This document shows positions 10,725-22,023 of a stretch of 64,000 nt of DNA, one piece after another. The notes beneath the pieces are model-generated. The model saw nothing but the letters and a program-made list of their open reading frames with translations. It had not been told where the DNA came from and did not search any database. The translations under genes were made by a program, and so were the position numbers. Numbering within the stretch: position 1 is the stretch's first letter; every line of letters starts with the position of its first letter. The DNA lies in assembly GCA_037013495.1 (NCBI GenBank), contig CM072812.1, positions 62,342,938 through 62,406,937 on the forward strand, written 5' to 3'. The stretch comes from Hippophae tibetana (Eukaryota > Streptophyta > Magnoliopsida > Rosales > Elaeagnaceae).

Positions 10725-10773
10725 AGTCTGGCTGTAGACTATAAAATAAGCGCTTATGGGAGGCAGCCCATAA
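10725..10773 (+). other. Paired-hairpin module downstream of pol, element B
   Basis: Hairpin 1 is AGTCT-GGCTGT-AGACT (10725-10740), followed by ATAAAATAAGCGC, then hairpin 2, TTATGGG-AGGCAG-CCCATAA (10754-10773), with seven perfect pairs. It starts 13 nt after the pol stop codon. D, C and A have the same arrangement with different stem sequences. No function is known to me. Confidence 0.75.
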
Positions 10774-12312
10774 AACTTTCTATTTTATTTTATTTTATTA
10801 TTATCTATTTGAATTATTTGGATTTTGAAGTTGATTTATTTTTCAAGGACTTTTCTTTCATTTCTTCTATTTGTCTCATTTTTAAATTACAATGTGGGCA
10901 TTGTTTAGTTTAAGTTTGAGGGTGTCAACTCCTATAGTCTTGAGTTGTTGGATTCTTTTTTCAAGCATGTATTTGAGTATGATTGAATTCGCTATGACTA
11001 TGAAATTTGTGATTGAGGATGGGTTTAAGAATTGTTTTTCAAAATCTGCTATTATATTAGTTAAAGTTTTGTAGATACTTTGATTTAAATCGTTGTCCTT
11101 GAAAATAATTGATCATATAGTAAATTTTTCTCTACTCCATTTTGCCTATGATGAGAAGGAATTAAATTAACTGGGTTAGAAAACTTTAATCTTGTTTTTC
11201 TCTAGAATTTGTTGATGGATCCTTGAGGCAAAATCCTAATTGATACCAAATATTAGAAAAATGATCTAGGCGATTTTTTTTCACAACCAAAAAGTTTTCC
11301 CAAACTTCCTAATTATCATTCCATCATTACATGGTGTATTCCCATAGTCAACCCCTTTTGAGCCTTATTTTACATAAGCCTTATTTGTTCTTTTAACTAC
11401 ATAAACCATTCCTATTCTAAGCCTAAAAAACCATAAATTTATCTTAAATTTTGAGAAAATATTTTGGTGAAAATTTGTATTTAAAAAGAAAGTTATTTCA
11501 AATTAAATAATCTACATTATATATTCTTTATTTGATCAAAGTGTGAAAAAAAGAGAAAGTGAAAAGGCAAGAATCGAAAAAGGGTTAAAGTGGTTGAAAT
11601 TAGTAAAGACTATGAGTGTCTAGGTAACCACACAAAAAAGAAGAAGAAAAAAAAAGCACTCCACTTATTGAGTATCAAGGTGAAGAAAAAAAAAAATAGC
11701 ACCACCCTTATTGAGTATGGCAACAATATTGTCATAAATATGAGCATATTGTCGAGAAAGAGCTATGGTATAAATCTTGTGGATATTCTTTTTATTGTTT
11801 TTTTTTCTACCAAGTATTTTCCCAATTTTCTTTGATTTTTCATATCTATTTCTTTCTTAGCCCTCACCCTATGGCATGTCATTACAACCCTGATTAAAGA
11901 CCTTTTGATCTCTGATTTTGGTATTTGATTACATTAGTGGAGAGGATTTATGAAAATTGGACTTATGGAGTGAAGTTTTGAGAGAATTCTTTTGATTTCA
12001 GTTGTTGTACTTTTATTTGAATTTGCTGGTGGTTTGGAGTTAAATTGACTATTGCACACACACACTCAAGGACCTAGCTTTAGATTGAAGTAAATTCTTA
12101 ACTCTTGCTTGACAAATTGCTAAATTTTGATTGATTTTCTTGCTATTGTCGATGTAAAATGAGTAAGGTATTAGTGATAAAATCTAAATTTAGATCATGG
12201 CTTGGTGAGTGATAGTAGTTCTCTATAAGGTCTTGTTGACACTATCTACCATTTTCTTTTCTTTTATTTTCTTTTTGTTTGAGGACAAACAAAATTTTAA
12301 GTTTGGGGTGTT
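10774..12312 (+). other. Post-pol spacer and polypurine tract of element B
   Basis: Non-coding AT-rich spacer between pol and the 3' LTR. Short ORFs here lack recognisable motifs, and I see no env-like gene. It ends with GAGGACAAAC...AAGTTTGGGGTG immediately before the LTR, a purine-rich tract expected to prime plus-strand synthesis. A (TG/CA)-rich stretch is at 12052-12066. Confidence 0.75.
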
Positions 12313-13575
12313 TGATGACTTGCATAATTTGACATAATTTATCACTTCTCAACTTTAACTTTAGTCTAATTTTATTGATTTTATAATTCATTATTATTAT
12401 TTAAATTTTATTACAAATTTGAAATGAAATTTTATATAAATCAAATTTAAATTAAGATTTATATATAATGAAAAATGAAATTAGATAGGATGCTGGGATT
12501 GAAAAGGTTAATATATATAGGATAGGATAGGGTTTAATATATATATATATATACTAGAGGAGAATTGGGGGAACAACAACAGAGATAGAAAGAAAGAGCT
12601 CCTAGAAGGGAGCACGACAAAGAAAAAGGGAAGAAAAAAATAGAAAAAGTAGTTCAAAAGCGACCAGATAAAAGAGAGAGAACAACAACCCAAAATTAAA
12701 GCAAATGTATATTCTTTTGTGAGTCAATTTTCTTTCAACTTCTCTAAAAAAATTATGGTGAATTTGTTTATGTTATATTTAATTTTTAGAATGAACTAAT
12801 TTTTTCTTTATTCTAGGAAAAAGAAGGAATTTCATTCCAAACTACACTTGATTTTTTATGTTAATTTAAATTATTTTTGTTCATGTTGGTCTGATTTATT
12901 TTAAGTTTAATGATTTTAATTAATTGGTCATTAATTAGATGATTTTAGTCTTGTGATTTACTATTGAAAGAGGGAATTATAGAATAAATCTAGAATATTT
13001 CTGTATAGGTAAATATAGAGATCAAAAGATTTGTATGAACCTATGTAGTATTAAAATCATTGGTCTTAATGCTTTCTTACTTTATTAAATTGCATACTCT
13101 TATGTAAATTAATTAACAAGATTATTTCCAATTGACTATCGAAAGAGGCTTTTGGATATATTTTTGGAAATTGCTAACAAACAAAGAGAATTAAATTTAA
13201 TTAGCTAGATGAGTAAAGCATATTGAAGGATTAGGTGAAATAGATATAATTTGAGTACTTTTAAGTTATTATTTAAAGACTCCTACAATAATAAATATTA
13301 AAACATTAATATGAATAATTAATATAATACCAAATCCTTTTTTTCCTAGAAGTTTTCTTCCAATTAATTTGATCTTTGAACATCTTTACTTTCTTTAAAT
13401 TGATTTTATTTTAAATTTTAATTATAACAACCTTAGTGATATTTCTAGATAAAATTGAGATTAGTCTATTTTTTGTATTTTTCAAAAATAAGTTATCAAT
13501 GCCTTAGGACGATACTCTTCTTATCACTTTATTATAAAACTACCATATTGTACACTTGTAGTTTTGGACCGATCA
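12313..13575 (+). repeat. 3' LTR of element B
   Basis: Begins TGATGACTTGCATAATTTG and ends GGACCGATCA. It carries an approximately 110-bp AT-rich segment (13235-13345) absent from the 5' LTR. The visible point and length differences between the two LTRs indicate considerable age. Immediately followed by CCCTT, the target duplication, and then element A's integrase. Confidence 0.88.
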
Positions 13576-14060
13576 CCCTTCATCACTAATAATAGCTCGT
13601 GAAGTGCCAAATCTTGTGAATATGTTCTTATGTAGAAAGTTAAGCACTACCTTTGCATCATTTTTTGTTGCGGCAATTACCTCCACCCATTTTGAGACAT
13701 AATCAACTGCTAACATGATATAAGCAAAGCCAAAAGATGGAGGAATAGGACCCATAAAATCAATCCCCCAAACATCAAATAACTCAACCTCTAAGATATT
13801 TTTTGATGGTAGCTCCTAACGCCTTGAAATATTTCCTATACGTTGGCACCGATCATAAGTTTTCACCAAAGTATAACTATCATGAAACATATAGGGCCAA
13901 AAGAAACCACTTTGAAGTACATTAGCTGTTTTTTGTGTTACTCCAAAATGTCCTCTATATGATGAGGAGTGGAAATGATGGAGAATGGCTTGCATCTCAT
14001 CTTCAAGTACACATCTTCAGATGATTTGATCAGGGCATTTTTTGAAAAGCAAAGGCTCAT
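13576..14060 (-). pseudogene. Integrase, N-terminal half with first DDE residues, element A
   Basis: Minus-strand reading from about 14060 gives an SGFFWPYMFHDS block, a Y(D)RCQRIGNIS zinc-binding remnant (the first Cys of CxxC is replaced), [16 protein letters not shown] with the first catalytic Asp, [28 protein letters not shown] and IISDEG with the second Asp. The frame is then interrupted by element B and resumes at 5918. One stop occurs near 13817. The motifs are those of Athila integrases. Confidence 0.85.
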
Positions 14061-14244
14061 CCAAAAAATAATATTTCATATCATGCAAAAAATTCTTACG
14101 TTAATGGTAAGTAAGATATGGTGGCAATACCCTACAAGCTAGGTAGTTTACAATATCAGTATACCAAGGAAGTTTGATCTCACATGCAAACAACTACTCA
14201 TCAGGGAATGCTTCCCCGATCACTAAATTTGGTTTTATTTCCTC

Positions 14245-14600
14245 TTACTCCAACTGAGAGAGATGGTCAGTAACTAAATTTTCTCTTCCTTTCTTATCTC
14301 GAACTTCCAAATTAAATTCTTGAAGAAGAAGAATCCAACAAATCAATCTAGGCTTAGCATCCTTCTTGCTAAAAAAATAATGAAATGTTGCATGGTTAGT
14401 GAACATTATCACCTTTGTACCAATGAGGTAAAACCAAAATTTGTCACAAGAAAACACCACAACAAGCATCTCCTTCTCAGTTGTTGTATAATTCAATGTC
14501 CTCCTTGCATAATATATGGCCCTAAACAGTTTTTTTCTCTTTAGTCATAACATTTCTCCAATTGCAAAGTCACTTGCATCACACATGACTTCAAAAGGTT
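14245..14600 (-). pseudogene. RNase H domain, element A
   Basis: Recognised by [19 protein letters not shown], then [30 protein letters not shown] and [12 protein letters not shown], the C-terminal part of Ty3/gypsy RNase H. The usual TDH motif reads TNH (Asp to Asn), so a catalytic residue is lost. A similar change occurs in element C. The N-terminal CDAS-like region lies around 14560-14600 but is broken. RNase H degrades the RNA strand of the RNA/DNA hybrid. Confidence 0.8.
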
Positions 14601-14702
14601 GACTTGAATTATGTACAGTCATTACTGGTACTGAAATCAGTTTCTCCTTGATTGCATTAAAGGCCTACAAACAAACATGATCAATGACATATTGAAAGGC
14701 TT

Positions 14703-15180
14703 TTATGACACATCGTTCAATATATCTTCTTGAAAGGCTTTTATGACACATTGCTCAATGACATATACTCGAAAGTAAGTGCTTGAATCTTCTAGAAATC
14801 TCATAGCTTCGTAGATGTTGAATGTAACCTCTTCCTTGTTAAATCTAAATTTTAACTCAGCTTTTTGAACATCCATTAAAGCTCTTCTAGTAGCCAAGAA
14901 TGGTCAGCAAGAATTAGTGGGACATCTTGGTCTTCATGCATATCTAACACCAATAAATTAGCAGGAAAAATAGATATATCCACCTTTACCAATACATCTT
15001 CTATGATTCCACATGGATACTTGATGGAATGGTCTACTAGTTGCAAAGAAATTGTTGTTTGTTTTATCTCTCCAAGTCCCAATTTCCTATAATCAGATAG
15101 TGGCATGGGATTAATGCTAGCACCAATATCACATAAAAATTTATCAAAAAATGAATTTCTAATAGCAAGGCAAAGTGAAA
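14703..15180 (-). pseudogene. Protease region, element A (RT deleted immediately downstream)
   Basis: The minus strand encodes MPLSDYRKLGLGEIKQTTIS, VDHSIKYPCGIIEDVLVKVD, FPANLLVLDM, then ATRRALMDVQKAELKFRF and NKEEVTFNIYEAM. The D-x-GAS active site lies just upstream near 15130 (IGASINPMP). The next expected domain, RT, is missing: RNase H homology starts near 14650. A short direct repeat, GAAAGGCTTTTATGACACAT, occurs at 14693-14712 and 14732-14751 at the breakpoint. Confidence 0.8.
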
Positions 15181-15329
15181 CTCCTTAGATCTTTTAATTT
15201 TTGAGGTAATTTCTTTTGAAGAATGGCACTACATTCTTCAGAAATTTGGCATCTATTACAAGTTATATACAAAAGGAATATTTATGTGAATTTTCTTAAA
15301 AATATCCAAAAACTTAGAAAATTGCTTAT

Positions 15330-16866
15330 CTAATTTTTGTTTTTGAAAACATTGAGTATAAGGAAGTGGAGTAGAAAGAATAGGAGGATTGTTAGGAAAG
15401 AAATTGATGGAGGAATGTCAGTCTCTCTTAGTGTATCAACAATCTTATCTTCTTCTACTTTATGATTGCTTTGGCCATTGTTTGGAGTTATAGGGGTGGA
15501 CTCGGTTTCCTTTGATGGTGACCTCTTAATTTTTCTTACACTCCTAAGTGTAATGGAATTGCATTGTTCCTTTGGATTCACTTATGTATTGCTAGGAAAA
15601 GTTCATCTTTGTTAGGCATTGATGGTTGTGGCTATTTTCCCAATTTTCACTTCAAGAATTTTCATAGTGGCTCCCATATTGTTAAAACGAGTCTCAATGT
15701 TATCCATCAATGAATCACTCTTTTTAAACCTTGCTTTGGTCTCCTCAACAAAGGAAATTGTGGCATCATTAAGTGACATTTTTTTCTTGCTTGGTTGACT
15801 AGCAAACCCTAGAGAAGGTTGCAACACATTCTTTGTGTTTCCATATGAAAAATTCTCATGATTTCAAGGCCTTGGATGGTAGTAATTTGGCATAGGTTTT
15901 CCACGATAGTTGTAGTTCCGATTGTTGATGCATTAAACCTATTCTTGACTTGCTTCATTCATCAGAACTTTCATACTTGAAGTTGCAATGCACTTTATGT
16001 TATTCTTTGGGTTGTCAAGCCTAAAATCTGATGAGATAGAGAAGCTACTTGAGCTGAAAGAAGAGTAAACGACTCCAATTTATGAATCCCAATAATTTTT
16101 TAGCCATAGATCATTTAGTTGGCCATTGATAGTTGTTTGGGGCTATTTCCTTCAAAAGAGAAGTAGCACCTTCAGTTGTGTTTGACATCAAAGTTGCACA
16201 AGAATCAGCATCAACTATGGTTCTAGTTTGCTCATTTAACCCATTATAGAACATCTAAGCTTGCAACCAATCCGAAAATCCATGTTAGGGTCAATTCCAA
16301 ATCATATCTTTATACCTTTCCTATGCTTCATAAAGTGTCTCAAAATTATTTTGCTTGAATTGACGAATCTCACTCCTGAGTTAGGTTTGTTTTTGTAGGT
16401 GGAAAGAATTTAGCAAGAACTTTTTTGCCATGTCTTGCCAACTAGTGATGCTTCCTGGTTGTAAAGATTGTATCCAACCTTTAGCCTTGTCTCTCAATAA
16501 AAAAGGAAACAATCTCAATTTAATAGGGTTTTCAGTAATACCATTCATCTTTATAGTGTCATAAATCTCCAAGAATATCACCAAATGAATATTGGGATCA
16601 TCAAGTGGTGATCCACTAAATTGAGCTTATTGCACCATGTTGATTGATGCATGTTTGAGCTCAAAATTATTGGCATTAATGGTCTAGCGTCTTACACCTG
16701 AGTAATTGTCATTCATAATTGGCCCTACATAATCCCTCAAGGTGCATGGTGGTACATTCTGTTCTCCTTCAACCATGGCTAGTACTTTCTTCTTTCTTTA
16801 TGATCTAAAGGTTCTTTCAATCTTCGGATCAAAAGGAATAATGTTTTGAGTTCTAACACATTGTAT
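15330..16866 (-). pseudogene. gag and gag-protease linker, element A
   Basis: Reading from 16866 leftwards: NIIPFDPKIERTF, NNFELKHAS-type block, FLEIYDTIKMNG, RLFPFLLRDKAKGWIQSLQP, GSITSWQDMAKKF, then MLQPSLGFASQPSKKKMSLN and a coiled-coil-like segment (15827-15612), followed by the linker CNSITLRSVRKIKRSPSK (15581-15330). Each block matches element B. At least five frame breaks or stops interrupt it. Gag forms the particle that packages the genomic RNA; this copy is inactive. Confidence 0.82.
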
Positions 16867-17018
16867 CCAACGTCAAAAATACATCTAAAGAAAAATAAAA
16901 ACAAAAGGAAAAATAAAATATAAATATAATATAATTTTAAATTAAAACCAAGCTTACTTTGTATCGATATTGGCAAAAATAAGAAAAAAAATCAATACCT
17001 CACAACGAAGCCAAAAAC

Positions 17019-17411
17019 ATGATCGGTGCAAAACTATAAGTACATAGTATCGTAGTTTTATAATAAAGTGATAAGAAGAATATTTTCCTCAGGTATTGCT
17101 AACTTACTTTTGAAAAATACCAAAATTATATTAATCTCAATTTTATCTAGAGAAGTCACTAAAGTTGTTATAATTGAAATTTAAAATAAAATAAATTTAA
17201 AGAAAATGCACAAAAAAAGATGTTTGAGAATCAAATAAATGAGAAGAAAACATCTTCGAAATTGATTTCGCCTAGTTTCTCACTATGCTTTACTCATCTA
17301 GCTCATTGAATTTAATTTTATCTTTTATTAGCAATCTCCAAAAAATATCCAAAGGCCTCTTTCTATAGTCAATTGGAAACATTCTTGTTCATCAATTTAC
17401 ACAAGAGTATG
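17019..17411 (-). repeat. Truncated 5' LTR of element A
   Basis: On the minus strand it ends GCACCGATCA, followed by a strongly altered PBS (TTGGCTTCGTTGTGAGG near 16995-17013). About 390 bp match the LTRs of B (compare AAAGTGATAAGAAG and CTAGAGAAGTCACTAAAG with 13440-13530). Homology stops near AAGAGTATGA at 17411. Upstream LTR sequence is missing, so A cannot be delimited by a target duplication. Confidence 0.75.
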
Positions 17412-20330
17412 AATGGGTTTTATGTGTGAGCCATATGTTGGTTAATAGCTGCCCTCCATGCAACTTCTCTTCTTATGTGAGACCTTATTGTGAAAGTGAA
17501 CTAATTTACATTCTTTGAGTTATCATATCTCTTGTTAAGTACAATAAGAGATAAGTTGTTTTGAGTTTGAAGGTGGTCCTCAAGATTGTGAGTAATTAAA
17601 CTTCCTGTTACTGATATATGGTTATCAATCACACCATATTATATTGTGTTGACTATAGAGGAAAGCCAGGTTCGTGTGTCAAACTAGGTCATTGCAAAAG
17701 TAGGAAGTAAGAGTAGTAATAGAAAATTCGGACAAAGATCTCCATTGATAGAGATAATAGTAGTTTTATTTCTTTTAGAGCTGTAATTATTTTATTATTT
17801 AATGAATATTTTGTTACAGAGTGGTTGCCTTAAGTTACCCAAGGATGTTACCATATAGATAGAGTCTCTATGTGAGTTTACCTTGTTATACCTAGTGTTA
17901 TCCATACTCTAATGTATGGTTAGTACAATTAGAGTTTAAATGGTGTATGTATCTATATACTAATGTTTAAACTCTAAGATTTTTATTATTTATTGCCAGC
18001 TTTTTTACTATTGCATATTACTTATGGTTTATATTGTCTATTAGTGATTATTTTTACATTAGCTGTGATTATTTGTCAAGAGTTTTATCACTTTGTTGTT
18101 TACTTGTTTGGTTTAAGTCCATAAAGAGTTAGTATCTCATTAACCTAATTTGTATTGGGTCTTAGGATCTTTCTTTGTAGTCATGATTGATTAGATTGTG
18201 TGTTAATATAATCTACCTTTTATCTACATTTTAGTTTGGTGTGAGTATCTAAGGAGAATTTATCTTCTCACCTTGAAAGTGTACCAAGTGTCTGACTCTT
18301 TATTAGGATTTGCTATGTATGTTTGATTACATGCTATGAAAGTATTACCGAATATGTTCCCTCATATGAGGTCTTGGAGTGATTGGATATCCTTTTAGCT
18401 TTTCAGTATGTATACCTATATCATAAGCTATGTATTGTTTACATGTATGCATGCTGCTAATCTAGACAAGCGCATATGAGGCATACCGTCCCTAGTATAT
18501 ATTCTATAGATTGTTGTTTTTGTATCTACAGGTTGTTTTTATTATGTGTTAAATTAAGCATACTTTTTGTACTTCTACTATATTAATTGCTTAATTCAAA
18601 TTATGAGGCTTCCTTGGCTAAATTCAAATAGAGCTTGTGAAAAGATTCATTGGGTTGGTGTTTTCACCCCTCATTTAGGTCCTAGTTACCTTTTTAAGTT
18701 GGAAAAATAATTGACCTTCATGTAATTGTTCCCATAGTAAGTCACCCTTGTTTTGGCTTAATCACCTGAGTGCTCGATCCTACAGATCTATCTACACATA
18801 CATACACCTTGTATGTTTATGCTATTTGTCACCAGTGGTGTGGGCTTTTACTGTTCTGTAAGGCTATTTACCTCCATGAACTTTTTTGTTTGCATGTTAC
18901 CTATTTTTCTTATTCATGCATATCTCTTTCTCACTACTTCCTTGTCTTGCACAGTATGTTAATTGTCATATTTATTATGATGCCTAATTATTGGATCCCT
19001 TACCATTATTTTCCCATGCTAGTTACTTTAACATGATTTTTATATGTGTTTTCCTTACTCACTACTTGCTTCTTCTACGGTGGTTATTTGCATGAACATC
19101 ATGTCATATGTTTTCATCATATAGTATCAATTATAGGATCTTTCTTCTTGCAACCTTGTCATTTGTATGCCATGTCATATAGATTGCATCTATTATGTAT
19201 TAATAGGTTATTCTTTCTTGTACCTAGTATGTTGAGTGTTGGTTCTCTGTTAGTCTCCTATTGATTTTTGTTCATCTTTTGCCTACTCTTCCTTCTCTTG
19301 TTCGTTAGATATATTTTTGGAGAAATCTGAGGTGTTGTTACAAGCTTGTTTACATTAGCGTTTCTCTTTTTTATGCTTGTTCTAGTTTTCCACATGCGTC
19401 TGTTTATAATATAGATTATTTACTTGTCTTTAGGACTCTTGACTTACATTCATTACTATGTTTGGACTTGTGTGTTTTAATGGCATTCCTTGTATTTGAT
19501 GTGTTCATCATGTCTAGGAATGTCTCTTGTTTCTATGTTAGAACCTATGTCTTTCACATATGCTTAGATTTTTTAGTAACACCCCTTGTTTCTTTTCTCT
19601 TTTGGGGGTGCTTCTTGTGTTGCTCACTTGTTAGTCATTTTCCTTCCTTCTTTTGATTAGAAATGATATGAGTGTTTTCAATGATCTCTTTTGAGGAAAC
19701 TACGTACAGTTTGTTGCCTTTTTTCTCTCTGGTGGTAACACTATACAACTTGTAGTGATGATCTCTCTTGACGCACATCCTTGACTTTTTGGCTTATGAT
19801 CTTCTTTGAGGCCATCTTTGTCATCTCATTAGTTTGTTATTGTGTTACTTGTCTCTTTCTTTAACTATGTTTATCTTTCTTAACTACTTTAAAAATATTT
19901 TCCTTTGGTCGTTTGATATTATCCTTCTCTCTTTCTCTCTCTTCCTAAGAATGTTCGACATGTTCTTCTATTTAGCTAACTCACTGCATGTAAAATGAAC
20001 TTAATTGAGGAACCATTGATGTTTTATGGTTGGCATACTTTTGACTAAAATTGAAATATGGATGTTTTGACTTGTTTATTTCTTGAGCATATGTATGGTT
20101 ACATATTTTTACTCTATTTGAAATGAACTTTTTCCCATACATATGCCTTATCTTTCTGAATTTGTATGTCTATTTTGAGAGGTTTGTGTGGATTTCTGCT
20201 TTGATGATTTGTATGTCTCTAACAAGCTTTAGAATCCACTTTAGTGTCTCACGAGGAAAAATCCTAGGTACTACTTGGAAAGAGAGTGGTTTTAGCTGCT
20301 TGGATAGAGGGAGGTTTTAGGCCATCTTTG
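17412..20330. other. Unrecognised AT-rich sequence, likely retrotransposon-derived
   Basis: No ORF here has recognisable motifs. The hydrophobic translations around 18770-19660 look like chance products of T-rich sequence. 17600-18300 shows patchy similarity to 25320-25800 and 60640-61210, suggesting a dispersed repeat. I see no tRNA, rRNA or host exon. Confidence 0.4.
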
Positions 20331-22023
20331 GATCAGTTGAGCCTTTCAAGCGACCAATGTTTTCTCTTCCTTCTTTACCCCTCTGTGAGCTTGTTTATTA
20401 ATCCTTCTTTCCTTTGCACCTACTTATTATCTTAGCCCAAATAATTATCACACATACCTTGTACACTCTTTGTTGAACTTGTATGTTATGGGAATTTCTA
20501 CTTTATCTTCTTGGGTTATAATATATGAAAAAAAGAAGACGGTGAAACAAAAAACAAAATGAAGTGTTGAGAAATTAAAAGGGGGGGAGGGGGGAAGAAA
20601 GTAAAAGGAAAATGAAATGATGATAAATTTGAAAAAGAATAGGTGCATAAATTACTGAATTTTAGGTACTATTCTAACAACATCATTGTTTTTGAATAAT
20701 TTTTGAGTAGTGAGGAAAAAAGAACCCATGTTTAAGGGTATATTTTTATGGACCTTAACCCATAGATTTATATTTGGCTTGTCAAAATATGTGTTCAAGC
20801 CTAAAAATATCATTTCTCTCCTACCCTTACCTAAGCCTATCGTTATAAGCTTTGAAAAGACCTATTAATTTATTTTGAATTAGCACTTACATTAGTAGAT
20901 GGATAGGCTAAATGTGGACGTATGAAGTTTGGTACAATTTGAGTCTATATTTCCATTTGCTTGGTTCATATAAGCATATCTTGATGGAATATAAAGTAAA
21001 CAAGTTTATCACAATACACACTGAGCATCTAATCAAATATTTAGTCATACCCTTACATGAATGCTTTATGGATTGATGGTCATGTGGACATTTACATTGA
21101 GTGCATTGGTTAATCTACAAAGACTACAATTCTTTGAAAATACTTAGTTTACTTCCCTATTTCAGTTTTCTTGTTTTCAACTATGTGTATATGCTTCTAT
21201 TTTGGGAGAGTTTTTGAGAGTGTAGAATGCATAGTATCTTTATTGTCTCACATCCATAATTTTAGTGGAAGAGTGTAAAATGCATGTTGGAAAGGGGAGT
21301 TCTATGGTTTTTTTTCATCTTTGTTATATGACCTATTTTTAAGTTTATGTTATGTTTCTATGTTGTGATGCTTCCTTCCTCTTGACATCCCTTTATATGA
21401 ACCTTGAATAAATAGGACTATTAGTATGACATGTTACATGCATAGTTTGCATTCTCCTATTTCACATTCCTCTCTATGTGTTTACATGCTTCCTATATTG
21501 TAGTGAGTTGTTGCATATTTCTTACTTATTATTGATAGCTTGGTATTTATTGTTGAAATATATGACACATGTTTTCTTTGGTAGATTGAGATGTCTTTCC
21601 TTATGTGAATGTATAGAGTGGGATAAGGCCTCATGATTTAATACACCCAAGTGTTTTTGGGTTGAATCACTAGGAGTGTTTCAACTTGGAAATAGTTGGA
21701 CTCCTAGTCAACTTCTTCTTAGGGTTGGTTGACATATTTATATGGCATTAATGTGTGGGGGAAGATAGTTGAGCCATTAGAAATGTGTCAAATAGGAAGA
21801 TAGTTGGATTCCTAGTCAACTTATACTTATAGATTCATTGACACATTTATGTGCCATTGGTGTTTGACTACTTGTCCTACGGTTGTGTCATATGCATATT
21901 GCAAAGCCCCTTATGCCCTCCCATAGCACGTATAGAAATGGGGCTCTATGCTTTGGTATTGTTGTTTATCTTTTTAGTTTTTGTTTTGCTCAAGAACTAG
22001 TAAAATGTATGTTTGGAGAAATT
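20331..22023 (+). other. 3' non-coding spacer of a gypsy element with purine-rich tract (element G)
   Basis: Sequence such as GACCTTAACCCATAGATTTA and GCTTGTCAAAATATGTGTTC, followed by CAAGAACTAGTAAAATG and the purine-rich GTTTGGAGAAATTT, looks like the spacer and PPT before the 3' LTR of plant Athila/Tat elements. It contains a G-rich run (20580-20598). No pol ORF is visible to the left, so only the 3' end of the element survives. Family assignment is by overall appearance. Confidence 0.45.
21692..21875. repeat. Imperfect direct repeat, two copies of about 72 bp
   Basis: 21692-21763 and 21803-21875 share ATAGTTGGA(C/T)TCCTAGTCAACTT, then a variable stretch and TTGACA(C/T)ATTTAT(A/G)TG(C/G)CATT. 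The copies lie 40 bp apart in the spacer of element G. They probably arose by local duplication. Confidence 0.75.

Larger units (their letters stand above)
5919..13575 (+). mobile_element. Element B: Athila-like Ty3/gypsy retrotransposon, internally deleted, both LTRs present
   Basis: Plus-strand element with 5' LTR 5919-7019, PBS 7026-7043, gag from 7165, linker and protease (8454-9560), partial RT (9588-10290), integrase C-terminus (10290-10712), a non-coding spacer, a purine-rich tract (near 12301) and 3' LTR 12313-13575. It sits inside element A's integrase, flanked by TCCTT (5914-5918) and CCCTT (13576-13580), a 5-bp target duplication with one later mismatch. RNase H, most of the RT palm and the integrase catalytic core are missing because of one deletion near 10290. 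B and A are close relatives, so this is a within-family nested insertion in opposite orientation. Confidence 0.92.
3869..17411 (-). mobile_element. Element A: Athila-like Ty3/gypsy remnant, split by element B
   Basis: A minus-strand retrotransposon in two pieces, 3869-5918 and 13576-17411. From right to left it has a truncated 5' LTR (17019-17411), a degenerate PBS, gag (about 16866-15600), a linker and protease (about 15581-14703), a gap where reverse transcriptase should be, RNase H (about 14600-14245) and integrase. The integrase is cut by element B and resumes at 5918. The post-pol spacer (5160-3869) runs into CACTA-1 with no 3' LTR. The Athila assignment rests on gag, RNase H and integrase motifs. 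All ORFs are broken and the RT has been deleted. Confidence 0.85.

Noticed and set aside
10774-12312. Possible env-like gene between pol and the 3' LTR, as described for some Athila elements
   Set aside because: No ORF longer than about 80 codons, no signal peptide plus transmembrane pair, and no counterpart in the spacers of A, C or D.
18770-19660. Hydrophobic ORFs suggesting small membrane proteins
   Set aside because: T-rich sequence gives Phe/Leu/Ile-rich translations by chance; no conserved motif, no promoter or related copy found.
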